Source: Echiichthys vipera
Taxonomy: Eukaryota; Chordata; Actinopteri; Perciformes; Trachinidae
Length of the DNA: 64,000 nt
Direction: 5' to 3'
NCBI GenBank assembly: GCA_963691815.1
Contig: OY829661.1
Location: 29,096,357-29,160,356 of the forward strand
Shown here: positions 33,889 to 46,008 of the stretch, piece by piece
Numbering within the stretch: the stretch's first letter is position 1
Layout of the letters: each line of letters opens with the position of its first letter
Notes under the pieces: model-generated
The model's database searches: none
Seen by the model: the letters and a program-made list of their open reading frames with translations, nothing else
Told to the model about the DNA's origin: nothing
Program-made: the position numbers and the translations under genes

Positions 33889-34814
33889 TAACAGCTAACG
33901 CTAAAAGATGCTACATGAGCTGAGCTATCTCCCTCTCATTTGGGCCGTTTACTGTGTGTCACATGACTTTACTTTACTGTATTACGTCGTGTTGCATTCA
34001 TTTACATGTGTTCATGGGTGGGTTACTGAATGATGCTGAACTAAACACAGATCACAAAAACACACATAATGACTATAAACAACTCAGAATGACAACAAAG
34101 AGACAAAAAACAACCACATAATAATGTAAAAGGACTGAAAGTAGATGCAGAATGATCACAAAGAGACACAAAACTACTACAAATGACTGAAAAATGACTA
34201 CGAATGGACCCAAAATGACTAATTCACGGCAAAGTGTTGGACAGATGGACGGACAGACACCTCGACACCCGACTCCTCGCTACAGATGGCACCAATATGA
34301 CACGAGACAAAAGCCTGATTACTCGGATTGTTGAAGTGTTTTTGTTGTGTCTGCGATACGCCAGCAGTGGAAGGACACAGTTAACAGCAGAGTGGTCACG
34401 TGGCTCGGACCTGACAGCTTCTTCATTACATGCTACGTGCACACGACTTCAGAGAGGGGGTTCATTAAAAAAGGCAGCGGTTCGGCCGTGCAGGCTCCCT
34501 GTTGAAATACACCAACTGAGTGAAAATTTGCATGACATGCTTCTCCAACTGGTGCCAATTATCCTGTAACACAACCTGCTGCGGAGAATCCACCCCATCT
34601 GTTCACCAGCCTGTCTCCATTTAAGCGTTCAAGGTACTGACCGGCTTTTAATCGTGGGTTTAGTCACGTTTCCATCTCTTTGTTCGAATGAATCCTGTTG
34701 ATTTCCTTCTGAATGAAACGCAAACTGGACACAGTTCTCATCTGTTAGTTTGAACCACAGACTGTAAAGAAAGATGGACGACGCGGCCGTGCAAAAGTGA
34801 AGCCGTAAACCCGT
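33889..34814. other. Intergenic with degenerate AAAATGACT repeats
   Basis: Between about 34040 and 34225 there are loosely repeated motifs (AGATGCAGAATGATC, ACAAAACTACTACAAATGAC) that resemble diverged 42-bp satellite. No gene seen. Confidence 0.45.
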
Positions 34815-34965
34815 TTTCGCTCCTAACTCATCAGATGAGGAAGCTAAGTCAGATACCAACGCACATTTCGACCTAGCATGGAGAAAGAGACGTCCGTAAT
34901 TCAGTTGAGACATTATTTCGACTGCCACAACCTCTGGGAAATGACTCGTGTTGATAACAAGTTTA
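34815..34965 (+). repeat. Interspersed repeat C, copy 1
   Basis: Shares TCCTAACTCATCAGATG, CAGATACCAACGCACATTTC and CTCTGGGAAATGACTCGTGT with 35755-35910. Followed to about 35280 by degenerate AAGTCCAA-type repeats. Confidence 0.75.
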
Positions 34966-35327
34966 AAGTCAAGTTACCAATCAAGACGGACAGGTTCCAA
35001 GTGAAAAACCAAACCAAGTCCTCCGTCAAGAACATCAAATCCCAAATAGAGTCCACATTTAAGTCCAACGACTAAAGTTCCAAGTCGATAAAGAGAAGCC
35101 ACGAGTCAAACTCCCAAATCAAGACTAAAAAGTCCAAAGTGAAGACCAACAGGATCAAAGTAAAGTCCCAAATCCAGTCCCTAGTCAAACACATTGTTTA
35201 AAGTTTAGTCCAATCAGTCCAGCGTGAACTTCCAAGTCAATACATGCAAGTCCAAGTTCAAGTTCTAGGCTTAGTCTAAAATCAATCTGTTAGTTTGAAC
35301 CATAGACTGTAAATAAAGATGAAGTGA

Positions 35328-35693
35328 AGCGCACTCCCACTGTTCCTCCGTCCCATACCCAAAGACGTCTCACGGCTAAAGTCTGGTTCCTTTGACCAGT
35401 GTGAGTGCAACCGTACCACGTCTAGGAGCGGCACTCTTGCCGTCCACGGCCCGTTTGGGAGAGGTGGGCTTTAGTAAAGCACGTTTGCACGTGTACGAGC
35501 ACGAGCGTGCGCACGTGTACGAGCACGAGGCCTACGGCGGTTCAATGCGTGTGACGTGTTACGGCGTGATGACGTATAGGCAGCAAGAAGCATTCTCCGA
35601 GGCCCAGGTAGTGTGAGTGCAAACAGGGCTGGAGGGGGGGACAAGGACCCTAAAGCATGGGGCACGGGACGGAGGCACAGTGGGAGGGCGCTC
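35328..35693 (+). mobile_element. Harbinger-like MITE, internally deleted (copy g)
   Basis: Left end GCGCACTCCCACTGTTCC, right end GTGGGAGGGCGCTC followed by TTA. The segment between GCCTACGGCGGTTC and AATGCGTGTGACG, which contains the Myb-like frame, is deleted. Confidence 0.85.
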
Positions 35694-35754
35694 TTACCCT
35701 TAGTCACATTTCTGCGATAGATCTCAAAGTAAAGTTGTATGTAGTCATGTTTCA

Positions 35755-35910
35755 AAACAACCCCTTCTTGCTCCTAACTCATCAGATGCGGCAGCTTGGT
35801 CAGATACCAACGCACATTTCAACCTTACATGGAGAAAGAGACGTAATTCAGTTGAGACATTTTTCCGAGTGTCACAACCTCTGGGAAATGACTCGTGTTG
35901 ATATCAGAAT
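35755..35910 (+). repeat. Interspersed repeat C, copy 2
   Basis: Second copy of the segment at 34815-34965, with small indels. Confidence 0.75.
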
Positions 35911-36129
35911 TGGATCCATTCGGTCTGAGCCACATTCAAGTTAACAGGACGCTTAACAGGAAGTAGCCTTCTGGACTGGACGGAGTCTCTAGTGCTGCTG
36001 CTCTCTGGACCACACGGTGAGGAAGTAGAGAAGTCCGGGGATTTTAGAACAGAAGTTAAACGTTTTGGGCTTCATGCTTTCATAGGAATGAACAGGCTCC
36101 ACCTCCAACGCTGTAGCGACGCCATAAAG

Positions 36130-36537
36130 CAGGGGTGTCAAACTCCAATTTACACTGGGCCAAATTTAAAAACTCGAACAAAGTTAAGAGCCAAAAAAAA
36201 AGGGCGCAAATGTGCATGTTTTCCCTTCTCTCCAGATGTGTAATGTTGAACCTCTTCAGTGCAGGTCCTTGTTCTTGTCGTGGCGTTTCTTATTTGATAT
36301 TGTTTTGTTACCGCCATGGTGGCTCTGCAAGGTCTCTACCTTCACACACAGATCATCTGCCTCCCACCGCTGCTGAAAGCTCCTGTCCTCCATCTTTCTT
36401 TGGGTCGTTTTTGGGGAGGGGTGGATTCAGTGTGTCTGCAGAGACTGGTAGCATGGATGCTCATGTGTGTCAACAGAAAAGTAGACGTGGATGAGCTTTA
36501 TACTCACGGGCCAGAGTGGGTGAGTTTGACTCCCCTG
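36130..36537. mobile_element. hAT-type MITE with perfect 8-bp target duplication
   Basis: A 408-bp element with termini CAGGGGTGTCAAACTC and GAGTTTGACTCCCCTG (15 of 16 bases pair). Flanking CCATAAAG is identical on both sides (36122-36129 and 36538-36545). These ends match the Charlie-like hAT signature. Non-coding; short internal open frames show no resemblance to a transposase. Confidence 0.93.
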
Positions 36538-36545
36538 CCATAAAG

Positions 36546-37654
36546 GAAAAAGAGCGACAAAGTGTGTGCAGGGAGGACGTCGCTGCGTGAAACCAAAAGT
36601 CAACATTAACTTATTTTGACGTACGTAACCGACGTACTACGGCTATGAAACATGTAAAACCCCTCTGTAAACAGTCGCTGCTGCTACTTAAGCTTTTCCT
36701 AAGCACTGGTCACAGAAAGTGCTGCTTTTACATCACAGTAACTAGAAATTACATGTTTGTAAAACTGTTTTAAAGCGTAAGCCGAGTTTCTTATCATTAA
36801 TAAATCCCACAGAGATCTCAGAGAACGTGACTCGCAGCCATCTGCCCGTGTGTGTTTTCAGCTGCAGGTTGTTGAGTTTTAAAGTGTCTGGAGAGGCGCA
36901 AAAACCCACAAGAAGGTACGGGATTATGGGATTAACACAGCTGGTGTGCTGTGAAAAATAACAGCTTAATGTCATGATTCTGTTGTGTGAGGCAGAGTCT
37001 CTTCCTCTACACTCAGACCAACATGTTCCCATGACTTACATTCATTGACCTTGTGCTTTAACGACATTATCCCCGGATAAAAGCTCACAAATTACTATTT
37101 TTTAATGGACTCTGGAGATGAATGCCCTTAAACAATTTCTTCTGCGGTCCCTGTGAGACCTTGAGAGACGACTTATTCTCCTGATACTATAATGCATCAC
37201 AGCGGCAACAAAGGTTAATAACATGGAGATAATAGAAACATCCCCACAGCATTCATCAAAGGTGCCCTGCTGCTTCTCATCAAATGGCAGACTAGTAATT
37301 TCCTCCAAACATTGGTTTTCTAGTTTATTAGCACTGGTATTGAAATACATAATAGGTGCCTCCATTTTAACTACTCTACTACTTTAATACTTTAATAATC
37401 ACAGGGGTAATTAAAGTAGCTTATATGTTTATTTAATAAACCCAAAACAACATCTTTTTATGCTAAAGTTCAAGTCAGTAATACGTTTAAAGTCTTGGCT
37501 ATGAAGTCACCAGTCATCAGAATCAGAACAGGGTTTTATCGTCAAGTAGGTGAAGACCAACAAGTTCTGAGTTAAGTCCCAAATCAGGTCCTGAGTCAAG
37601 AACATCAAATCCTAAATAGAGTCCTGAATTAAGCCCAAAAAGTCCCAAGTGAAG
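36546..37654. other. Intergenic, no gene seen
   Basis: AT-rich, unique-looking. Short AAGTCCCAA-type degenerate repeats occur near 37550-37655. Confidence 0.45.
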
Positions 37655-38122
37655 TCTCATCTCATCTTCAACCGCTTATCCAGGGTCGGGTCTCAGGGGC
37701 AGCAGCTCCAGCCTCTGATCCTGGATCAGGTCTCAGGGGGCAGCAGCTCCAGCCTCTGGTCCTGGATCAGGTCTCAGGGGCAGCAGCTCCAGCCTCTGAT
37801 CCTGGATCAGGTCTCAGGGGGCAGCAGCTCCAGCCTCTGTTCCTGGTTAAGTTCCCCGCGGCAGCAGCTCCAGCAGGGACCCCAAACTTCCCTTTCCTGG
37901 GCCACATTAACCAGCTCTAACTGGGGGATCCTGAGGCGTTCCCAGGCCAGTGTGGAGATCTACTCTCTCCACCTGGTCCTGGGTCTTCCCCGAGGCCTCC
38001 TCCCAGCTGGACGTGCCTGGAACACCTCCCTAGGGAGGCGCCCAGGGTTTCCTTACCAGATGATCCTGAACCACCTCAACTGGCTCCTTTCAATGCAAAG
38101 GAGCAGCGGCTCTACTCCGAGT
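37655..38122 (-). mobile_element. LINE 3' tail with internal tandem copies
   Basis: Complement of the LINE segment at 10560-10835, and longer. It starts with the typical 3' end (TCATCTTCAACCGCTTATCC) and then about four tandem copies of a roughly 41-bp unit with GGTCTCAGGGGCAGCAGCTC. After these come GTTCCCAGGCCAGTGTGGAG and CAGATGATCCTGAACCACCT. 5'-truncated. Confidence 0.8.
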
Positions 38123-39035
38123 TAATGCTAATGTTGCTGGGCATCTTCAGCAACAACAGTCTCATTTGATTTGGGCCTTAAACTTGTGGTTAGTCCCACG
38201 CAGGGACTTAGGGATAAAGTCCCAACAAGTCAGTACCAACAAGTCCTGAAACATCCTTCATGAGAGTCGGGAGCTTAGCTGAACACATCATGTTTCGTGT
38301 GTTTCCTCACTGACCTGCAATTATCTGATGTGATGAAAGATGGTGAATTTTGTTTCTATGTTCCTTCTCTCTTGACTTTGCTCTCAGACACCGACAGCTC
38401 GATGCACACTGAGACAAACAGAGCAGCATCACCATAGAAGAAAATGTCACGGCCAATCAATGGCAGCCTTCGGTGTCACTGTGAGGAGCTGAGAGTATTT
38501 CACCCTCTCTCACAGACGAGCCTGTCGTGCTTCAAAGCCTGACACAGGTTTCCACTGAGTCTCACTGCACATTTAAATTCTGACATCAAAAAGACAAAAA
38601 TGATCCAGAAAGGGGCCATTTTTGATAATGTCAGAGACGACTTGAAAGGTCCATCTCTGAGAATGTCAGAGCTGTTGAAGGTGAAACCATCTTGAGAGCG
38701 AGAGAGAGATAATAATGACGCTGAGAGCGGAAGATGAAGGGAGGCTTTGAGGGGTAATTACAGTGGTTTTATGAGCCGTGGTCAGATAGTGTTGACCCAG
38801 ACTGGCGACTCTGTAAATGTGGCGTTAACGACCCGACTGGTTTAAAGGGTTCCTCCAGTCTTTGATCACCTGGGATATTATTGTCACTGTTCGTCCGTCC
38901 AAATAAATATCTGAGATCTTTGAACAGACAAAGTAAAGTCTGATGAGCTCTCAGACGTTTGTAAGGATTACGTATCAGTGTTCAAGACAAATGCATTTAC
39001 ACCTTTTCAGTGTCTGGAGAGAACAAGGCTCAGTC
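38123..39035. other. Intergenic, no gene seen
   Basis: No exon or transposon end recognised. Confidence 0.45.
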
Positions 39036-39049
39036 CATATGAACGGTTC

Positions 39050-39550
39050 AGGGATAACACAAAAATGGTGGACCCAATGCAGACACGGACACAAAGTAAA
39101 AGTACAAACCAAACGTTTAATAATATAAACAAACAAACGCAAAACACTACAGGGAAAACCGATACTATAACTAACAAGACGTTCACGGAAAACAACAGGA
39201 ACGAGGAGACGACGTAAGATCAAGGAGACGGACGAGAAACGGGAACACGGGAAACTACGGAGACACAGAGAACAAACACGATTGGAGTATACTTAACGAC
39301 GGGGAGCGTGATAACCACAACGAGAAAGGGGACACCTAACCCTAACCCTAGTTTTACCAGTAAAGGGTCTACAACGGTCCGGCGCTGCATGCCTGTCAGC
39401 TCAAGGTATTTATGGTGGCACAGGTGATCAGCGTAACAGGCTGCAGCTTGGGGGGAACGCCTACCGGACCTGGACAGAGACAAGGGAGAGACAAACTCAC
39501 ACCAAAAGGAAGAGAGGAGGGACTGACAGAACCAGACCTTGACACAGTCC
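39050..39550. mobile_element. Probable non-autonomous DNA transposon remnant
   Basis: A-rich sequence opening with GGTGGACCCAATGCAGACAC and closing with AACCAGACCTTGACA resembles a common fish non-autonomous element. Ends and target duplication were not resolved. Two telomere-like CCTAACCCTAACCC units occur at about 39336-39352. Confidence 0.4.
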
Positions 39551-40031
39551 ACACGAACACGGGTCTTTTTGAAACAGAACTTTTATGGCCCAACAAGATC
39601 TCGCTCGAGGAGTTTCTTTCTCTCAACAGTCCCTGTCATCTCTACAGTGTCTTCAAAGTGGTTGAAGAATATTTTAGTCTATATTTTTAATATCGGTCCA
39701 AACCACCGTAGTGATCAAAAATATCTCCGTCCACATGAAACCACAAAATCTGCCTCAAACAGTGTCGTGCAAAAGCAGCAGGTGGAGATAGCACTCCTAA
39801 CAGGAAGACCATTTTAGCCAATCACAAGGCTGGAAATATTCATGTTGGAAAAACAACAATGTTGAAGCGAGGCCGGGCAGGTTCCTTCGTGTGGACCGAC
39901 AGAGACTCACACAAAGAGCTGAGAAGTTGCTAAATAGCAGGATTTTGGCGAAGTCTTCCATCACAGCCGCTCTGTCTGCTGATCAGGTCTAGAGTAAAGT
40001 TAGACTCAAACTTAACAGACACTAAAAGCAG
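39551..40031. other. Intergenic, no gene seen
   Basis: No exon recognised. Confidence 0.4.
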
Positions 40032-40228
40032 GGCGTCGTGCTCGTACACGTGCGCACGCTCGTGTACGAGCATGTGCAAACGTGCTTTACTAAAACCCAC
40101 CTCTCCCAAACGGGCCGTGGACGGCAAGCATGCCGCTCATAGTCGTGGTACGGTTGCACTCAAACGCACTAGACTTTAACCGTGAAACGTCCTGTGGCAC
40201 GGTACGGAGGCACAGTGGGAGTGCGGCC
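40032..40228 (-). mobile_element. Harbinger-like MITE fragment (copy h)
   Basis: Right-end fragment from CGTGCTCGTACACGTGCGCA to GTGGGAGTGCGGCC followed by TTA. More diverged than other copies. Confidence 0.82.
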
Positions 40229-40390
40229 TTAGAGCCTGCATGTACGGGGCCTGAGCTGATTTTGTTCCACTTAATCCTGTTCCTAATCTTCTGAGCTTCT
40301 CTCCTCTCTGTTTGTATCATTCATGTCTCATCAATGCATGTCACTAACTCAACTTCCTCCTGGAGTTGTTTCTGTTTTGTCGTCTCGCAG

Positions 40391-40854
40391 GTCTCTGCTG
40401 ATGGTGGTGGTGCCTGCTGCCGTGGTCCTGTGTGTAGGTCTCTGCTGATGGTGGTGGTGCCTGCTGCCGTGGTCCTGTGTGCAGGTCTCTGCTGATGACG
40501 GTCGTGCCTGCTGCCGTGGTCCTGTGTGTAGGTCTCTGCTGATGGTGGTGGTGCCTGCTGCCGTGGTCCTGTGTGCAGGTCTATGCTGATGGTGGTGGTG
40601 CCTGCTGCCGTGGTCCTGTGTGTAGGTCTCTGCTGATGGTGGTGGTGCCTGCTGCCGTGGTCCTGTGTGCAGGTCTCTGCTGATGGTGGTGATGCCTGCT
40701 GCCGTGGTCCTGTGTGCAGGTCTCTGCTGATGGTGGTGGTGCCTGCTGCAGTGGTCCTGTGTGCAGGTCTCTGCTGATGGTGGTGGTGCCTGCTGCAGTG
40801 GTCCTGTGTGTAGGTCTCTGCTGATGGTGGTGGTGCCTGCTGCCGTGGTCCTGC
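40391..40854 (-). repeat. 47-bp minisatellite, array 2 (about 10 units, inverted)
   Basis: Complement of the 26612-26924 unit (GGTCTCTGCTGATGGTGGTG, CCTGCTGCCGTGGTCCTGTG), with single-base variants such as GATGACGGTCGTG. Confidence 0.95.
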
Positions 40855-42102
40855 GTGACGCTTCCTGCTGCTTTCATAACTGTTACTCATAAAAACGGAG
40901 GGGTGGAAAACTTTAATGTGCTATGAAGTAAATGCTCAATCAGTGCAAAACCCCAAAACTAAGGGGTTAAGTGCTGCACTTATTCACAGACACATCTTGA
41001 CGAATCCGCCGGTTGCCTGGCAACCACACGCCGACGATGGAGCTCCAGGAGGTCAGCGCTCCTTTTAATGGAAGTCTGACGGCTTCATCAGTAATTGAAA
41101 GAGCTGAAAAGTCTGTCAGAAATCCCCATGTGCTCATCACCAGGGCGAGGTGGACCAGTGTGACACAGCCGTCATTAGAGAGTCACTTTTTAAGATGCAC
41201 TGCGTTGTGTGAGAGACGTCTTCCCTCTAAATGCAGGGGTTTGGTCGCTGATTAGTTGGGGAGCAGGGCTCTCACTGAGCGCACACACACAGAGAAACAA
41301 CTCAGGTCTCAGAGAGCCACTTTCACAGGGAGCTGCAGACGGTAATGACGGGCGATAATGGGACGCAGCTCCCATGAGGCTGTGCTGAGGGGGATCGCAT
41401 TGAATTACATGGGCTGTCATGACTTCAACCCACCGCGGAGAGTCCAAAAATACCTTCCTGGGATGGACATCGTGTCGATCCGGTGAAGTGTTAAATTGAA
41501 GAGGGAACTAGTGCGCGGCATACAAACATCTGATGCATAATTAATTCACTGTCAGGTAATACGAAGCAGAGAGACGTGGCAGTATAATGGGATGTCTGTG
41601 TGATAGGCCGTGCGTGGACGGGTGGAAGGCTGAACAGCTGTTTCCTGTCTTCACAGACGCAGCAGAGAACGTGTGTCGGCGTCCTGCAGTGAAATGTGAT
41701 TGTTTTTGCTTTCATCTTCACGATGGTTTACCCCAGTTATCTCTCGTTGAGTTTGCACATTATAACGTTTTGTTATGTAAGCTGCCGTGCTCTGCATCAA
41801 AGTGAGGAGGGAGAGCTACAAACGGTTATTTAAGCAGACACCTGAGTGGCATTTCTACCAACTGGGGCAGGTGCAACAAATCAGGCCAATCCACTCCAGA
41901 GGCTGATCTGAAGGAGACCAAACACACGGCTGACATGTCCCCAACAGAAGCTCGTTTTCTCCCAATCAGACTTTTTTATATTAATCCAAAAACATTGTAG
42001 ACTAACAAAGGATTCCTGTGAATTTAAATCATAGCAAAACAATTCTGTCTGCAAGTATAGAGTCCACAAAAAGACCAAAAATGACCACAAAGAGACGACA
42101 AC
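40855..42102. other. Intergenic, no gene seen
   Basis: Unique-looking sequence without a supportable exon. Confidence 0.45.
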
Positions 42103-44015
42103 TGACTAAAAATAGAAAATAGATGCAAAACCACCACAAAAAGATGGTTTTGCATCTATTTTCAGTCATTTTGCATCTTTTTGTGGTGGTTTTGCATCTA
42201 TTTTTAGCCATTTTGCATCTTTTTGTGCTGGTTTTGCATCTATTTTCAGTCATTTTGCATCTTTTTGTGGTGGTTTTGCATCTATTTTTAGCCATTTTGC
42301 ATCTTTTTGTGGTGTTTTTGCATCTATTTTTAGCCATTTTGCATCTTTTTGTGGTGTTTTTGCATCTATTTTTACTCATTTAGCATCTTTTTGTGGTGGT
42401 TTTGCATCTATTTTTAGTCATTTTGCATCTTTTTGTGGTGTTTTTGCATCTATTTTTACTCATTTAGCATCTTTTTGTGCTGGTTTTGCATCTATTTTTA
42501 GTCATTTTGCATCTTTTTGTGGTGGTTTTGCATCTATTTTTAGTCATTTTGCATCTTTTTGTGCTGGTTTTGCATCTATTTTTAGCCATTTTGCATCTTT
42601 TTGTGCTGGTTTTGCATCTATTTTTAGACATTTTGCATCTTTTTGTGCTGGTTTTGCATCTATTTTTAGACATTTTGCATCTTTTTGTGGTGTTTTTGCA
42701 TCTATTTTTAGTCATTTTGCATCTTTTTGTGCTGGTTTTGCATCTATTTTTAGTCATTTTGCATCTTTTTGTGGTGGTTTTGCATCTATTTTTAGTCATT
42801 TGCATCTTTTTGTGGTGGTTTTGCATCTATTTTTAGTCATTTTGCATCTTTTTGTGGTGGTTTTGCATCTATTTTTAGTCATTTTGCATCTTTTTGTGCT
42901 GGTTTTGCATCTATTTTTTAGTCATTTTGCATCTTTTTGTGGTGGTTTTGAATCTATTTTTAGTCATTTTGCATCTTTTTGTGGTGGTTTTGCATCTATT
43001 TTTAGTCATTTTGCATCTTTTTGTGCTGGTTTTGCATCTATTTTCAGTCATTTTGCATCTTTTTGTGGTGGTTTTGCATCTATTTTTAGTCATTTTGCAT
43101 CTTTTTGTGGTGGTTTTGCATCTATTTTTAGCCATTTTGCATCTTTTTGTGGTGTTTTTGCATCTATTTTTAGCCATTTTGCATCTTTTTGTGGTGTTTT
43201 TGCATCTATTTTTACTCATTTAGCATCTTTTTGTGGTGGTTTTGCATCTATTTTTAGTCATTTTGCATCTTTTTGTGGTGTTTTTGCATCTATTTTTACT
43301 CATTTAGCATCTTTTTGTGCTGGTTTTGCATCTATTTTTAGTCATTTTGCATCTTTTTGTGGTGGTTTTGCATCTATTTTTAGTCATTTTGCATCTTTTT
43401 GTGCTGGTTTTGCATCTATTTTTAGCCATTTTGCATCTTTTTGTGCTGGTTTTGCATCTATTTTTAGACATTTTGCATCTTTTTGTGCTGGTTTTGCATC
43501 TATTTTTAGACATTTTGCATCTTTTTGTGGTGTTTTTGCATCTATTTTTAGTCATTTTGCATCTTTTTGTGCTGGTTTTGCATCTATTTTTAGTCATTTT
43601 GCATCTTTTTGTGTTGGTTTTGCATCTATTTTTAGTCATTTGCATCTTTTTGTGGTGGTTTTGCATCTATTTTTAGTCATTTTGCATCTTTTTGTGGTGG
43701 TTTTGCATCTATTTTTAGTCATTTTGCATCTTTTTGTGCTGGTTTTGCATCTATTTTTTAGTCATTTTGCATCTTTTTGTGGTGGTTTTGAATCTATTTT
43801 TAGTCATTTTGCATCTTTTTGTGGTGGTTTTGCATCTATTTTTAGTCATTTTGCATCTTTTTGTGGTGGTTTTGAATCTATTTGTAGTCATTTTGCATCT
43901 TTTTGTGCTGGTTTTGCATCTATTTTTAGTCATTTTGCATCTTTTTGTGGTGGTTTAGCATCTATTTTTAGTCATTTTGCATCTTTTTGTGGTGGTTTAG
44001 CATCTATTTTTAGTC
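42103..44015 (-). repeat. 42-bp satellite array, inverted (about 45 units)
   Basis: Complement of the 21271 array. The first unit, 42103-42146, is in plus orientation and meets the rest head to head at about 42147. Sequence 42361-42760 is repeated at 43201-43600, an offset of exactly 840 bp (20 units). Most units hold CTATTTTTAG, the complementary MEF2-type core. Open frames of up to 424 codons (42800-44074) follow from the 42-bp period and are artefacts. Confidence 0.97.
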
Positions 44016-44681
44016 AGTCGGGGCCCCTGACTTTATGGGTCCCTGGGCCTGTACCTGGTCGGCCTGCTCAGTAATCATCCACGTGTGTTGCGTTCAGCAC
44101 AGGTGCGTGTTTTAACATAACCCATCCACCATCACGACCCCGAGCATTGCCGTTGTTAATCCTGCAGCTCTCGCTCGGCGCCTCTCACATCACTGCGGAC
44201 ACGTTTACAGTAGCGCGGCGCGTCGTGTGCAGAGCGCCGTGACAAAACGCTCTGGGAGTGAGAGCGGGCTGAACCCTTCAGCTCATTGAGACGTTCCTTT
44301 ATAATTCTAAACTCACGTGTAATTGGTTTGAGTTTCATTAACCGGACCTAATTGAGAAATATGTGAAATTTGCAGATGTGGCTCTTCAAGCATAAAAAAA
44401 GATAATTGCAGCGCTTCTGTTCCCCCGACATCAGTCATCACGGGCGGCGACTCTGCATCTCCTCCTTTTCATGAGCTGTTGTGACTGATGTATGATCTCA
44501 GTCCAAACTCACAATCAATTATTCATGTTCACTCAGCCGCACACACTCGGCTGCTGTTGACATTATCTGTCGCTGCTCTTTTACACGAGACACCAGAGAC
44601 AGAGAGTGTGGGAGGAACAGAGGAGGCTGAGAGGAAGGAGTCGCTGCTGGCAGTGAACCCACTTTTCTACTTTATCTCACC

Positions 44682-44683
<2 letters not shown>
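44016..44683. other. Intergenic, no gene seen
   Basis: No exon recognised. Followed by a (CA)n tract at 44684-44750. Confidence 0.45.
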
Positions 44684-44738
<55 letters not shown>

Positions 44739-44923
44739 GCGCACACACACTTGAAGGCAGCCTCGTTATCTGAGGCAGCCCCGATGATCGCAGCATCAAA
44801 GTTGGGACCTGTCAGGAGAAAGCTGTTGTCATGGAGACTGGGTACATTTGCAGTAATTGTAGGGCGACCTGCTTTTCAGTGACAGCTCCGTTTGGACCTT
44901 TCTGTGTCTGTGATGTGAAAGAA

Positions 44924-44962
<39 letters not shown>

Positions 44963-44970
44963 GTGTGTGT
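44684..44970. repeat. CA and TG microsatellites
   Basis: (CA)n at 44684-44750 and (TG)n at 44933-44970, separated by unique sequence. Confidence 0.93.
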
Positions 44971-45204
44971 TAGACTCACGTCACGTTCCCGTCTCTCTTG
45001 TGTTACGACATATTTCTTTACGTTATCTTTACGCAAGACGCACAACTATGTATCTAGATACACACACACACACATGGGCTGCGATCTGTGACAGAGTCAC
45101 TGCTGCTTCACTTCAAACAGATATTTCATAAAAGTATTTTTGTTTTTTTTATGACGCACAAAGAAAATGGAAAACAAACGAGACTTTTACAACAGACACA
45201 CAAA

Positions 45205-45850
45205 CTTAACGGTCTCCTTTAGTCGTGTGAACTTAACGGTCTCCTTTAATCGTCTAAACTTAACGGTCTCCTTTAATCGTCTAAACTTAACCGTCTCCTT
45301 TAGTCGTCTAAACTTAACCGTCTCCTTTAGTGACTAAACTTAACCGTCTCCTTTAATCGTCTAAACTTAACCGTCTCCTTTAGTCGTCTAAACTTAACCG
45401 TCTCCTTTAGTCGTCTAAACTTAACCGTCAACCTTTAGTCGTCTAAACTTAACCGTCTCCTTTAGTGTCTAAACTTAACCGTCTCCTTTAGTGTCTAAAC
45501 TTAACCGTCTCCTTTCGTCGTCTAAACTTAACCGTCTCCTTTAGTGACTAAACTTAACCGTCTCCTTTAGTGACTAAACTTAACCGTCTCCTTTAGTGAC
45601 TAAACTTAACCGTCTCCTTTAATGTCTAAACTTAACCGTCTCCTTTAGTGACTAAACTTAACCGTCTCCTTTAGAGACTAAACTTAACCGTCACCTTTAG
45701 TCGTCTAAACTTAACCGTCAACCTTTAGTGTCTAAACTTAACCGTCTCCTTTAGTGACTAAACTTAACCGTCTCCTTTAGAGACTAAACTTAACCGTCTC
45801 CTTTAGTGTCTAAACTTAACCGTCTCCTTTAGTGTCTAAACTTAACCGTC
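45205..45850 (-). repeat. 26-bp minisatellite family, block 4 (about 25 units, inverted)
   Basis: Complement of the 31718 array: TAAACTTAACCGTCTCCTTT plus AGTCGTC, AGTGTC or AGTGAC joints. Confidence 0.96.
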
Positions 45851-45976
45851 ACAGTATTTAATAGTCATACTTATAAACTGATGTTAATTCTCTGTAAAAA
45901 CCAGTTAAAAGTGACTTTGCGGAGTTTCTGCTCTATAACAGAAACTATTGCGTCTTCCTCCGCGTGGAACTGCAGC

Positions 45977-46008
45977 CTCGCCTCGCCTCGCCTCGCCTCG
46001 CCTCGCTG
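45977..46008. repeat. (GCCTC)n pentanucleotide repeat
   Basis: Six to seven copies of GCCTC. Confidence 0.95.

Noticed and set aside
39336..39352. Telomere-like CCTAACCCTAACCC
   Set aside because: Only about two and a half units, inside a probable transposon remnant; too short to call an interstitial telomere.
42800..44074. 424-codon open frame on the plus strand
   Set aside because: A translation of the 42-bp satellite, whose period is a multiple of three. Hydrophobic HLFLVIL repeats come from T-rich DNA, not a membrane protein.
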